NCBI RefSeq assembly: GCF_022761115.1
Contig: NZ_JAKWJS010000001.1
Coordinates: 372,001 to 436,000, forward strand
Origin: Dyella sp. RRB7
GTDB taxonomy: Bacteria > Pseudomonadota > Gammaproteobacteria > Xanthomonadales > Rhodanobacteraceae
DNA: 64,000 bases
Direction: 5' to 3'
Under the pieces are notes generated by a model. That model worked only from the letters and a program-made list of their open reading frames with translations. It was not told the origin of the DNA and ran no database searches. Both the position numbers and the translations under genes were made by a program. Shown here piece after piece: positions 7,737 through 15,907 of the stretch. Position 1 is the first letter of the stretch; each line of letters starts with the position of its first letter.

Positions 7737-7755
7737 TTATTACATGCATCAATAA
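7737..7755. promoter_or_regulatory. Candidate LysR operator in the divergent spacer
   Basis: TTATT-N9-AATAA interrupted palindrome whose centre contains ATGCAT. It lies 10 bp upstream of the lysR-type start. The dyad size and divergent position suit LysR-type binding sites. Confidence 0.5.
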
Positions 7756-7813
7756 TTCAAAGTTTTCTTGATGAAAACCCAAGCGGACAATGGCGCCATC
7801 GCAGGAGAACGCC

Positions 7814-8848
7814 ATGAACGCCACCACCGCCACCACCGCCACCGTCGTCGCCCCACCAACCTTTCACCAGCGCCTGCCGGGCCTGCTGCTGTCGGTGGTG
7901 ATCGCCCTGGTGGCGCTGGGACTGGGGCGTATCGCGCCGCTGATCGGCGGCCCGGTGTTCGGCATCGTGCTGGGCATCCTGGTGCGCAACACGATGTCGC
8001 CGGGCGGCACCTATACGCCGGGCATCCAGTTCGCCGGCAAGCAGGTGCTGCAGTGGTCGATCATTGCGCTGGGCTTCGGCCTCAGCCTCAACCAGGTGGC
8101 CAAGACCGGGCTGGAGTCGCTGTCGGTGACGCTGGTGACCATGACCGTCGCCTTTCTCACTGCGTGGGCGCTGGGCCGCATGCTGAAGGTGCACGACAAG
8201 CTGAAGATCCTGATCGGCGTGGGCACGGCCATCTGCGGTGGTTCGGCCATTGCCGCGGTGACGCCGATCATCAAGCCGGACGACCACGACACCGCCTTCG
8301 CGATCTCCACCATCTTCCTGTTCAACCTGGTCGCGGTGTTGTTGTTCCCGCTGCTGGGCCATCTGCTGCATCTTTCCGACCTGGGCTTTGGCCTGTGGGC
8401 CGGCACCGCGATCAACGACACTTCCTCGGTGGTGGCCGCCGGCTACAGCTTCAGCAAGCAGGCGGGCGACTACGCCACCATCGTCAAGCTGACGCGCGCC
8501 ACGCTGATCATCCCGGTATGCCTGGTGCTGGCCTTCGCCACGGCGTGGAAGCAGAAAAAGCAGGGCGCCAGCGACTTCAGCCTGCGCCGCATCTTTCCCT
8601 GGTTCATCCTGTGGTTCCTGGTGGCCTCGGCGGTGCGCACGATGGGCCTGGTGCCGGTGACGATCCAGCCGGCGCTGCATATGGCGGCGGAGTTCCTGAT
8701 CATCGTGGCGCTCACCGCCATCGGCCTTTCGGCCAACCTGCGCCGCATGGCTTCCACCGGTGCCCGCCCCATCCTGCTCGGCCTGGGCGTGTGGGCCGCC
8801 GTCTCGGTCAGCAGTCTGCTGGTGCAACTGGTGATCGGGCAGCTTTGA
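7814..8848 (+). CDS. yeiH: YeiH/UPF0324-family membrane protein, putative sulfate/sulfonate-type exporter
   Basis: 344 aa from the ATG at 7814, which has GGAG 8 nt upstream; an in-frame ATG at 7790 is possible but lacks a better site. About ten hydrophobic segments are visible, starting with LPGLLLSVVIALVALGLG. Family blocks such as GTAICGGSAIAAVTP and AGTAINDTSSVVAAGYS are clear. The family (PF03601) is annotated as conserved inner-membrane proteins, often putative sulfate exporters; the substrate is not proven. It is divergent from its likely LysR regulator. Confidence 0.9.
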   Translation: MNATTATTATVVAPPTFHQRLPGLLLSVVIALVALGLGRIAPLIGGPVFGIVLGILVRNTMSPGGTYTPGIQFAGKQVLQWSIIALGFGLSLNQVAKTGLESLSVTLVTMTVAFLTAWALGRMLKVHDKLKILIGVGTAICGGSAIAAVTPIIKPDDHDTAFAISTIFLFNLVAVLLFPLLGHLLHLSDLGFGLWAGTAINDTSSVVAAGYSFSKQAGDYATIVKLTRATLIIPVCLVLAFATAWKQKKQGASDFSLRRIFPWFILWFLVASAVRTMGLVPVTIQPALHMAAEFLIIVALTAIGLSANLRRMASTGARPILLGLGVWAAVSVSSLLVQLVIGQL

Positions 8849-8901
8849 CGGAGCAAACGCATTACGCTGCGTGACTGGTGCCGCCAACGATTCGAACGGA
8901 C

Positions 8902-9333
8902 ATGCTTATCCACGGCCAATGTCACTGCGGGAACATCGCCTTTACGCTCAACTGGGCGCCCGATCCCACCGAGATTCCCGCCCGTGCCTGCGACTGTTCC
9001 TTTTGCACCCGACACGGCGGCGTTTGGACGTCCCATCCGGATGGCGCGCTGCAGATCGCCATCCGGGACGCATCGCGAGTATCCCGCTATGCCTTCGGCA
9101 CCAAGACCGCGGAGTTTCTTACCTGCGCCCACTGCGGCGTGGTGCCGGTGGTCACCAGCGAAATCGATGGACGCCTTTACGCGGTGGTCAACGTGAATGC
9201 GTTCGATAATGTCGACCCGGCGCAGATCCAGCGCAGCTCGAGAAGCTTTGGGAACGAAGATGCCGCGTCGAAGCTCGCTCGTCGCAAGCTCTACTGGATC
9301 GCCGACGTGAAATACGTCGAAACCCTCGCCTGA
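8902..9333 (+). CDS. GFA/CENP-V-type zinc-binding protein
   Basis: 143 aa from the ATG at 8902; a GTG eight codons upstream is also open. Zinc-ligand cysteines are in the family order: CHCG near the N-terminus, CDCSFC, then CAHCG near residue 75. The family includes glutathione-dependent formaldehyde-activating enzymes, but many members have no known reaction. The protein probably binds Zn in the cytosol. It follows yeiH by 53 bp on the same strand, so read-through from that promoter is possible. Confidence 0.85.
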   Translation: MLIHGQCHCGNIAFTLNWAPDPTEIPARACDCSFCTRHGGVWTSHPDGALQIAIRDASRVSRYAFGTKTAEFLTCAHCGVVPVVTSEIDGRLYAVVNVNAFDNVDPAQIQRSSRSFGNEDAASKLARRKLYWIADVKYVETLA

Positions 9334-9346
9334 CGGCGGACGCAAC

Positions 9347-9745
9347 TCATCCGGCCAACTGCCGCAGCAGGTTCACGGCACCGGCGAGATTGGCAGCCAG
9401 CGCCGCCGGAAGGCCGTGACGGCGAACGGTATAGTCCGGCGAATTGCAGGCCAGCCAGGTCACGCCCTGTACGTCCTCCCACAGCAGCGCCTTGAGGGGT
9501 AGATCCAGACCCGCCGCGGGCTCGGCCTGCATCAGCGGTGTTCCTGCCTTCGGATTGCCGAAGATCAGCATCTGCTCCGGCCGCATGGTCAAGCCGGCAC
9601 GCCCGGCATCCCCGCTGAAATCGATCCGCGCAAAGATGGTGATGTCATGGGCGTGGAGAATCTGCTCGAGCTTCTCCACCGCCTCCGTCACACCGTAGGG
9701 GATCTGGATGCGGATGATGTCCTGTTCGGTATGCTCGCTAGTCAC
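9347..9745 (-). CDS. DUF302 family protein
   Basis: About 132 aa from a GTG start at 9745; an upstream in-frame ATG inside the longer open frame cannot be excluded. The sequence fits DUF302 well: an N-terminal GVTEAVEKLEQILHAHDITIFARIDF, then MLIFGNPKAGTPLM and the later LPLKALLWEDVQG segment. DUF302 proteins are small, mostly of unknown function. The gene is convergent with the GFA gene, whose stop is only 14 bp away. Confidence 0.8.
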   Translation of the reverse strand: MTSEHTEQDIIRIQIPYGVTEAVEKLEQILHAHDITIFARIDFSGDAGRAGLTMRPEQMLIFGNPKAGTPLMQAEPAAGLDLPLKALLWEDVQGVTWLACNSPDYTVRRHGLPAALAANLAGAVNLLRQLAG

Positions 9746-9832
9746 GGCCGGCCGCCTGAAGTCGCGTGGTAAGGGTAAGCAACGTGGCATGATCCATCCG
9801 CTGCCGTGAATCCGATGCATGCGCGCTGGTAG

Positions 9833-9997
9833 CTTGCCGGCTGTAAGGCGCGACCCGCATCCTTTGCGGGCGTCCATACGGTATACGACTGGCTGTATGT
9901 CGAACTGCTGTCCGTGCCTGAAAGCATGCGCGGGAAATATCTGGGCGCCGACCTGATGCATCAGGCCGAAGAGATCGCAGCGCACGCTATTTCCTGA
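9833..9997 (+). pseudogene. Remnant of a GNAT-family acetyltransferase
   Basis: A short open stretch without a credible start encodes DWLYVELLSVPESMRGKYLG followed by ADLMHQAEEIAAH. This is the core strand and the acetyl-CoA-binding loop of GNAT enzymes (usually R-x-x-G-x-G, here RGKYLG). The part N-terminal to the core is missing or unrecognisable and the frame stops soon after the motif. It therefore looks like a truncated, dead acetyltransferase gene between the DUF302 gene and marC. Confidence 0.55.
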
Positions 9998-10035
9998 TGA
10001 AACGCTTCTCCTGAGTCAGGCGGCTTCCCGCAGCA

Positions 10036-10704
10036 TCACTTCCATGCCACGGAAGCGAGCAGCTCGGACAGGCCGATCCAGAACAGCTGCACGCCGATGC
10101 AGAAGATCACGAAGGCGAACAGCCGCATGGCGATCTTGGTGCCCACCGTACCCAGCAGGCGCTCCAGGTCGCCCGCAAAACGCACGCAGATATAGATGCT
10201 CGCGCAAAGCGCCACCAATGCCGCGCCCACGCCGCCGATATGCCCTGGGGAAAGACCCTCGCGGGGCGACCCCGTGCCCAGCGCAATCGCCACCGCGATG
10301 GAACCCGGTCCAACGGTCAGTGGCATGGTCAACGGATAAAAGGCCTTGGAGGCCAGCGACCCCGTGCGCTGACGCGCATCCATCGCCTGGGCTTCGTCCC
10401 CATTGTCCTCGTCGTCGGGCTTTTGCAGCAGGTTCCAGCCCGCCATGCCGATGATCAGGCCGCCCGCCACGCGCAGTACTGGAATGGAAATCCCGAAAAA
10501 GGCCAGCACGTAAGCGCCAATCAACAACGACCCCAGCAGGATGGCGAAGCTGTTGGTGGTGATGCGCCAGGCCAGGTCGGTCCGTTCCGCCGGCGTCGCG
10601 TGGGGAAGCAGGCTGAGCACGATGAGCGCCGAGGCGGGCGGATTGATGATGGGGAACAGGCCGGTGAAGAGCAGCAGAAAGGTCTGGGTGAATTCTCTCA
10701 GCAT
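10036..10704 (-). CDS. MarC-family integral membrane protein
   Basis: 222 aa with six predicted membrane segments. Typical MarC features include the N-terminal FTGLFPIINPPASALIV block, a charged cytoplasmic loop (residues about 95-115), then YPLTMPLTVGPGSIAVAIAL. The family (YchE/YhgN/MarC, UPF0056) has no firmly established transport substrate; the old link to multiple antibiotic resistance was not upheld. It stands alone on the minus strand, 98 bp downstream of tsaB. Confidence 0.9.
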   Translation of the reverse strand: MLREFTQTFLLLFTGLFPIINPPASALIVLSLLPHATPAERTDLAWRITTNSFAILLGSLLIGAYVLAFFGISIPVLRVAGGLIIGMAGWNLLQKPDDEDNGDEAQAMDARQRTGSLASKAFYPLTMPLTVGPGSIAVAIALGTGSPREGLSPGHIGGVGAALVALCASIYICVRFAGDLERLLGTVGTKIAMRLFAFVIFCIGVQLFWIGLSELLASVAWK

Positions 10705-10802
10705 GACTCACGGTGCTCCCATAGCCGTCCGCAAGTGCGCACTGTGCCATGCGGCCGCCGCAAAAGGGAACGACGATCTTGCAGGCGAGCTTCCCCCGGC
10801 CT

Positions 10803-11492
10803 TCAGGCCTTGCCCTGCTCCACCAGGGTGAGCGCCACCTTGTCGCGCAGGTACACCGGCAGGGCATGCTCGGGCGCAGAGGCGCGCCCGGCGGCGAATT
10901 CCCGGGCAGCCAGTTCGGCGACGTGACGGGCCTGCGGATAACGCGCTCCATCCGCGGAACGCAGTTCGCCGGTGAGGCGGCTGCGCAGCACCTCGGCGTA
11001 AGTGGCCCAGCCGGTGCCGACGACATGCCAGGCGCCAGCCGATGGCAGCGTCAGCGATTCGGGCGTGCACACGCGCTCCTCGTCGAGCGCGAGCAGGCCA
11101 CCGTTGTCGTCGCGACGATAGCTGGCCGCATAGATTTCGCCCATGCGCGCGTCGATCACGGCGAGGATGCAGGCGTCATCTTCCGGCGCTTCCAAGGCCA
11201 GCGCCGCCAATGAGGAAACGGTAATCACCGGTACATCCAACGCAAGCGCCATGCCCTGGGCCAGCGAAATGCCAAGCCTGACGCCGGTAAACGCACCCGG
11301 CCCGCGCCCCACCGCGATGACATCCAGCGCGTGGCGCCCCAGGCCTGCCTCGGCCAGCAAGGCATCGGCCATGGGCAGCACCAGCTCGGCGTGGCGACGG
11401 GGGGCGAGTTCGCTGCGCGCGATCACTTCGTCGCCGTGGATCAGAGCGACGGAACAGGCTTCGGTGGCGGTTTCGATGGCGAGCAGGTTCAT
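10803..11492 (-). CDS. tsaB: tRNA threonylcarbamoyladenosine biosynthesis protein TsaB
   Basis: 229 aa ASKHA-fold protein. The N-terminus LLAIETATEACSVALI and the motif GRGPGAFTGVRLGISLAQGM are diagnostic. TsaB partners TsaD and TsaE in adding the t6A base next to the anticodon of ANN-decoding tRNAs. Its start overlaps the creD-like stop by 4 nt, so the two are translationally coupled, with creD first. Confidence 0.95.
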   Translation of the reverse strand: MNLLAIETATEACSVALIHGDEVIARSELAPRRHAELVLPMADALLAEAGLGRHALDVIAVGRGPGAFTGVRLGISLAQGMALALDVPVITVSSLAALALEAPEDDACILAVIDARMGEIYAASYRRDDNGGLLALDEERVCTPESLTLPSAGAWHVVGTGWATYAEVLRSRLTGELRSADGARYPQARHVAELAAREFAAGRASAPEHALPVYLRDKVALTLVEQGKA

Positions 11493-12838
11493 GGTGTTTC
11501 CATGATAACGGGTGCCGGCCCCACCGCGGTGGGCAGGCTGGCATACCAGTCGATGCGCCGGGTCAGGTACATCAGCAGGGCCACGGTGAAAATCAACACC
11601 ATGGCGCCGATCAACAAGGCGTACTGCTCCGCCGCCAGCACCCCATAGAGCATGGCGTAGACCAGCGCCAGCGCGCCGCCCAGCATCAGGCCCGCCCGCC
11701 GGGCGCCCAGCACCGCCATGGCATAACCGCCGATGACCACCACCACGGAAGCGGCCGCCACCGCATAGGCCGGACCGAAGCCGATCTGCTCGGACAAGGC
11801 CAACAGCAACACATAGAACGAGGTCAGCGCCGCGCCGACCAGCAGGTATTGCACCGGGTGTACGCGCAAGTGCTTGAGCACCTCGAACAGGAAGAACGCC
11901 ACGAAGGTCAGGGTGATGAACAGCAGGCCATATTTCCCCGCGCGTACATTGCGCTGATACACATCGACCGGCTGGAACAGGGCCACGCCGAAGGCGGAGT
12001 CGCGCAGCGCGTCACTCACCCGCGCATCGCTCTCGTGCCACAACTGGCCATAGCTGCGGTTGAGATCGAGCATATGCCAGCGCGCGGTGAAACCATGCGC
12101 ATCCACCTGCCGCTCCAGCGGCAACGCCGCGCCCATGAAACTCGGATCCGGCCACGGCGCATGCATCTTCACGTCCATGGTGCGCGCCAACGGCAGCAGC
12201 TGCAGCGACTGGGTGCCGGCAAGGCGGAAGCTGAGTGCGAACTCGATGGGTTGCCCATCCAAGGCATCGAGATCGATGGGTACGGTCACCGTCGGCCACT
12301 GGCCCGCCAAGGTCGCCGCCGACGAGGAAAACTGTTGCGGCTTGCCGTTGATCAGCAGTTCCGTCACCTCCTGCAGGCCACGCAGGTCGCTCACCACCAG
12401 CCGCAGCTCCGCCTTGTCGCCCTGCGCCGCAGTTTCATCCGCGCGGGAGTACCGGGCGATATCCTCGGCACGAAAGCGCCCGCGCAACTGCACCGTAGAG
12501 GCGAACACCGGTGCCTCGTAGATGCCGTAGCGGCGCTTGTCGACCGTCATGGCGACCTCCATCGAGGCGGCATCGGGCAGGATCACCGTCGTGTCCGGCA
12601 GCTCCCTGATCCCGTTGGCGCCGCTGTCGATGCGATGGCGCGTCGGCACGGCCAGCACCAGGCCACCGAGCACCTGCTCGCCACCCCAGCCCTGCGCAAT
12701 CTGGTTGATGGCGGCCTGGCGCATGCCCTGGCGCTCATCCACCAGCGATTGCGCCTTCCACAGCGGCAGCAGCATCAGCAGCGCCAACAGGCCGATGCCA
12801 AGCACCTTGGCGGTCCAACCTCGCATCCAGCTTCCCAT
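11489..12838 (-). CDS. creD: CreD-family inner membrane protein
   Basis: 449 aa from the ATG at 12838, which has AGGAG 8 nt upstream; a start seven codons earlier is less likely. It has one N-terminal membrane segment (VLGIGLLALLMLLPLWKA), a large periplasmic domain (residues about 40-300) and a C-terminal cluster of about five membrane segments. E. coli CreD is induced by CreBC and linked to envelope stress and colicin tolerance; no creBC genes are in the window. It overlaps tsaB. Confidence 0.88.
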   Translation of the reverse strand: MGSWMRGWTAKVLGIGLLALLMLLPLWKAQSLVDERQGMRQAAINQIAQGWGGEQVLGGLVLAVPTRHRIDSGANGIRELPDTTVILPDAASMEVAMTVDKRRYGIYEAPVFASTVQLRGRFRAEDIARYSRADETAAQGDKAELRLVVSDLRGLQEVTELLINGKPQQFSSSAATLAGQWPTVTVPIDLDALDGQPIEFALSFRLAGTQSLQLLPLARTMDVKMHAPWPDPSFMGAALPLERQVDAHGFTARWHMLDLNRSYGQLWHESDARVSDALRDSAFGVALFQPVDVYQRNVRAGKYGLLFITLTFVAFFLFEVLKHLRVHPVQYLLVGAALTSFYVLLLALSEQIGFGPAYAVAAASVVVVIGGYAMAVLGARRAGLMLGGALALVYAMLYGVLAAEQYALLIGAMVLIFTVALLMYLTRRIDWYASLPTAVGPAPVIMETP

Positions 12839-12941
12839 CGCACGCACTCCTGAAGACAAGAGTCACGATGGAAGCAGCCCCAAGGGCCGGGGCTGGGTCG
12901 CGATACGGCCGAACCACGGCGGGTTGATGGCGAAACGACGA

Positions 12942-13313
12942 TCAGCCGGCCGGCGGCTGCCACAGTTCGATGCGCGTGCCTTCGGGGTCCATGATCCAGC
13001 CGAAGCGGCCGAACTCGCTTTCATCGACGCGGTCGTCCACGGTGACGCCGGCTTCGCGCAGCTGCGCCAGCAAGCCGTCCAGGTCGTCCACGCGGAAATT
13101 GATCATGTAGGGCTGCGTGCTGGGCGCGAAATACGTGGTGTCGGCTGCAAAAGGCGACCACAGCGTCTTGCCCTTGCGGCTTTCGTCTTCGTCGAAAGTC
13201 GCGCCACCCCACTTGTGCACCGGCAGCCCCAGATGTTGCGCGTACCACTCGCTCAACGCCTTGGGATCGTGCGATTTGAAGAAGATGCCGCCCAGCCCGA
13301 TGACTTTTGCCAT
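12942..13313 (-). CDS. VOC-superfamily (glyoxalase-like) protein
   Basis: 123 aa from the ATG at 13313, preceded by GAGGATCGG. A single vicinal-oxygen-chelate module shows two beta-alpha-beta repeats: GLGGIFFKSHDPKALSEWYAQ, and after residue 70 MINFRVDDLDGLLAQLREAG. It ends in DPEGTRIELWQP, the usual C-terminal metal-ligand region. Substrate is unknown; many such proteins are glyoxalase, fosfomycin or dioxygenase relatives. It is separate from the other VOC gene at 15348. Confidence 0.85.
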   Translation of the reverse strand: MAKVIGLGGIFFKSHDPKALSEWYAQHLGLPVHKWGGATFDEDESRKGKTLWSPFAADTTYFAPSTQPYMINFRVDDLDGLLAQLREAGVTVDDRVDESEFGRFGWIMDPEGTRIELWQPPAG

Positions 13314-13338
13314 GTTCCGATCCTCCTCGTTGAGGTTG

Positions 13339-15273
13339 CTACATAGACGAAGACATCTCGTGCGCAAAAAACCTTTGCACGTCGCCCAACTCGCGCGTGC
13401 GCGGCATGGCGGGCAGACTGGCGAGAAACAGACGCCCATACCCTTTGCTGGTGAGCCGTGGATCGCACAATACCAGCACACCCCGGTCACGCACATCGCG
13501 GATCAGCCGCCCCGCGCCCTGCTTCAACGCGATCACCGCGCTGGGCACCTGCCAGCCCATGAAGGGATTGATGCCGGCCTGCTCCAGCGCTTCCAGCCGC
13601 GCCTGCAGCACCGGGTCGTCCGGCGAGGCGAACGGCAGCTTGTCGATCACCACCACGCTGAGCGCTTCGCCGGCCACGTCCACGCCTTCCCAGAAGCTCG
13701 CCGCGCCCAGCAGCACGCCGTGGCCACTGGCGCGGAATTCCTCCAGCAGGCGATGGCGCGGCGCCGAGCCCTGCACGAACAGCGGCCACGGCACGCGCTC
13801 GCGCAACAAATCGGCCGCCCGGCGCAACGCCCGGTGCGAGGTGAACAGCAGAAAGGCGCGGCCGTGCGAGGCATGCAGCACCGGCAGCACCGCATCGAGC
13901 ACCCGGTCGGTATAGTCACGCGCGGCGGGATCGGGCAGGCCCGGGGGCAGATAGCAGAGCGCCTGGGTGGCGTAGTCGAACGGACTGTCCACATGCAGCG
14001 TCTGCGGATCGTCCAGCCCCAACTGGCGCGCGAAATGATCGAAGCTGCCCGCCACCGACAAGGTGGCCGAGGTATGGATCCACGCGGCCTGGGTCTGCTC
14101 GCGCATCGCACGCAACGGCGCGGCGAGATCCAATGGCGTGGCGTGCAGCGCGAAGCCTCGCGGGAACAGTTCATACCAGCGCACGTCGCGCTCGCTGTTG
14201 CGCTCGGCGATGCGATCCAGCCGCTCGCTCAGGTGCGCCGCGCGCTCGTGCGCGTTGGCAAAGCCGCGCGAACGCTCGGCCTGCGAAGCGAGACCGTCGG
14301 TGAGTGCCGCCAGCACCTCGCGCAGCTCATGCAACATGCCGGCGATCTTGTCGCTGGCTTCGAGCTGCTGGAACGCCCCCCGCTCGGGCAAAGCATCCAT
14401 CGCCAGGCGCAGGTTGCGAACGGCGTCCTGCAACGCCTCGACCGGTTCCAGCAACAAACCGATCGCGCCGGTGACGCCATTGCATTCGCTCAGGCTGTCC
14501 TGCGCCAGCTCGGTCAGCTGCCGCGCGCTGATGCTCTGGGAAAAGAACTGCCCCGCCAGCTCCGGTATCTGGTGCGCCTCATCCAGGATAAAAGCGTGCG
14601 CACCAGGAAGGATCTCGCCGAAGCCTTCCTGCTTGAGCGCCAAGTCGGCAAACAGCAGGTGATGGTTGACCACCACCAGATCCGCCTCCTGCGCTTCGCG
14701 ACGTGCCTTGATCACATGGCAATCGTCGTAGAACGGGCATTCCACGCCCAGGCAATTCTCCGGCGTGGAGGTGACGCGCGGCCATAGCGGCGACTCCTCC
14801 GGCACTTCGGCCAGCTCCATGCGATCCCCGCGCCGCGTGCGCGCCGACCAGGTGCGGATGGCGGCCAGCTGCGAGGCCTGCGCACGATCGAAGGTGGCGC
14901 CTTCGCGCACGGTCTGGTCGAGCCGGTACAGGCACAGATAGTTGGCGCGGCCCTTGAGCAGCGCGGTTTTCAGGCGCGCATCCAGCACCGAACGCACGCG
15001 CGGAAGATCGCGGAAGTACAACTGGTCCTGCAGCGCCTTGGTGCCGGTGGAGACAATTACTCGTTGACCGGAAAGCAGCGCAGGCACCAGGTAGGCAAAG
15101 GTCTTGCCGGTGCCGGTGCCGGCCTCGGCGATCAGCGTCTCGCGCTCGGCGATGGCGTGCTGCACCGCGCGCGCCATCGCCTGCTGGGCGGCGCGCGGGG
15201 CGAAATTGGGCAGCTCGCGGGCAAATGGGCCATCCGTGCCCAGCAGCGCGGCAACATCCTCGTCATCGATCAT
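13339..15273 (-). CDS. DinG/YoaA-type ATP-dependent DNA helicase (XPD-like, Fe-S)
   Basis: 644 aa from the ATG at 15273, which begins MIDDEDVAALLG. Superfamily 2 motifs are clear: Walker A EAGTGTGKT (about residue 50), DEAH box ILDEAHQIPE, and late motifs including QGAGRLIRDVRDRG. Four cysteines between the Walker A and DEAH motifs (YLCLYR, NCLGVECPFYDDC) are placed like the [4Fe-4S] ligands of XPD/DinG helicases. YoaA works with the Pol III chi subunit in damage tolerance in E. coli; YoaA rather than DinG is my preferred assignment by size. Confidence 0.92.
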   Translation of the reverse strand: MIDDEDVAALLGTDGPFARELPNFAPRAAQQAMARAVQHAIAERETLIAEAGTGTGKTFAYLVPALLSGQRVIVSTGTKALQDQLYFRDLPRVRSVLDARLKTALLKGRANYLCLYRLDQTVREGATFDRAQASQLAAIRTWSARTRRGDRMELAEVPEESPLWPRVTSTPENCLGVECPFYDDCHVIKARREAQEADLVVVNHHLLFADLALKQEGFGEILPGAHAFILDEAHQIPELAGQFFSQSISARQLTELAQDSLSECNGVTGAIGLLLEPVEALQDAVRNLRLAMDALPERGAFQQLEASDKIAGMLHELREVLAALTDGLASQAERSRGFANAHERAAHLSERLDRIAERNSERDVRWYELFPRGFALHATPLDLAAPLRAMREQTQAAWIHTSATLSVAGSFDHFARQLGLDDPQTLHVDSPFDYATQALCYLPPGLPDPAARDYTDRVLDAVLPVLHASHGRAFLLFTSHRALRRAADLLRERVPWPLFVQGSAPRHRLLEEFRASGHGVLLGAASFWEGVDVAGEALSVVVIDKLPFASPDDPVLQARLEALEQAGINPFMGWQVPSAVIALKQGAGRLIRDVRDRGVLVLCDPRLTSKGYGRLFLASLPAMPRTRELGDVQRFFAHEMSSSM

Positions 15274-15347
15274 CGTGAAAGTATGGCCGACCTGAGCCGC
15301 GCCTGCGAATGCCTTAGACTGCGGGCGGCCCTCCACGGAGCATTGCC

Positions 15348-15728
15348 ATGTCCACGCCCATCATCGGCATTGGTCAGATCGCCGTCACGGTCAGCGATGT
15401 CGATGCCGCGCTGGCGTTCTATCGCGACATTCTTGGCTTGAGCTTCCTGTTCCGCCCCGCCCCCAACCTCGCCTTTCTCGACAGCGGCGGCATCCGCCTG
15501 ATGTTGTCGACACCGCAAGGCGCCGGCACGGTCAGCGGCAATTCCATCCTGTATTTCAAGGTCGCCGACATCGGCGCCACCTTCGAAGCACTGCTGGATC
15601 GCGGCGCGGTGGGCGAACGCGAACCCCAGGCCACGGCGGAGCTGTCCGACCACACGCTGTGGCTGGCCTTCCTGCGCGACCCGGACGGCAACCTGGTCGG
15701 CTTGATGGAAGAGCGCCGCCGCGCCTGA
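15348..15728 (+). CDS. VOC-superfamily (glyoxalase/bleomycin-resistance-like) protein
   Basis: 126 aa. The opening GIGQIAVTVSDVDAALAFYR and the DILGLSF turn are typical of VOC proteins; a second module begins near SILYFKVADIGATFEALL and ends DPDGNLVGLMEE. Catalytic substrate unknown. Divergent from the helicase and convergent with the TonB-dependent receptor, with a hairpin-rich spacer in between. Confidence 0.88.
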   Translation: MSTPIIGIGQIAVTVSDVDAALAFYRDILGLSFLFRPAPNLAFLDSGGIRLMLSTPQGAGTVSGNSILYFKVADIGATFEALLDRGAVGEREPQATAELSDHTLWLAFLRDPDGNLVGLMEERRRA

Positions 15729-15748
15729 TCGCCCCCCGAAAAACCGGA

Positions 15749-15774
15749 TGCGCGCCAGGCGAACCTGGCGCGCA
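15749..15774. terminator. Perfect 11-bp hairpin with a CGAA loop, downstream of the VOC gene
   Basis: TGCGCGCCAGG / CCTGGCGCGCA with loop CGAA. On the minus strand it is followed after a few bases by a run of five T, so it could terminate transcripts coming from the TonB receptor side. On the plus strand there is no T run. Confidence 0.6.
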
Positions 15775-15804
15775 CCACCCTGGCGGCTCCGGTCTCCGCT
15801 CTTC

Positions 15805-15907
15805 CCGTACGGACTGGCTTCGGGGTACCAGTTCGTGCGGGGCCTCCCCGACGGGTGCGGGGAGTCGCCCCTGTAGCTATCCGGCCAAGCCGGCCGCTGA
15901 ACTACAG
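15805..15907. other. Stack of hairpins at the 3' end of the receptor gene
   Basis: Three successive inverted repeats lie within 103 bp. 15805-15817 pairs with 15828-15840 over 13 positions (wobbles included). CTCCCC (15844-15849) pairs with GGGGAG (15859-15864). CTGTAG (15871-15876) pairs with CTACAG (15902-15907), enclosing CCGGC-CAA-GCCGG. The last arm includes the receptor's stop codon. Possible uses are an RNA 3' structure, a terminator set or a processed small RNA; I do not recognise a known family and could not fold a tRNA from it. Confidence 0.45.

Noticed and set aside
12942-15728. The two VOC proteins as a tandem duplication
   Set aside because: They are on opposite strands, separated by a helicase gene, and their sequences differ strongly outside the shared fold.
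15729-15907. A tRNA or known riboswitch in the hairpin-rich spacer
   Set aside because: No cloverleaf with T-loop and anticodon arms could be drawn on either strand, and I recognise no riboswitch core.
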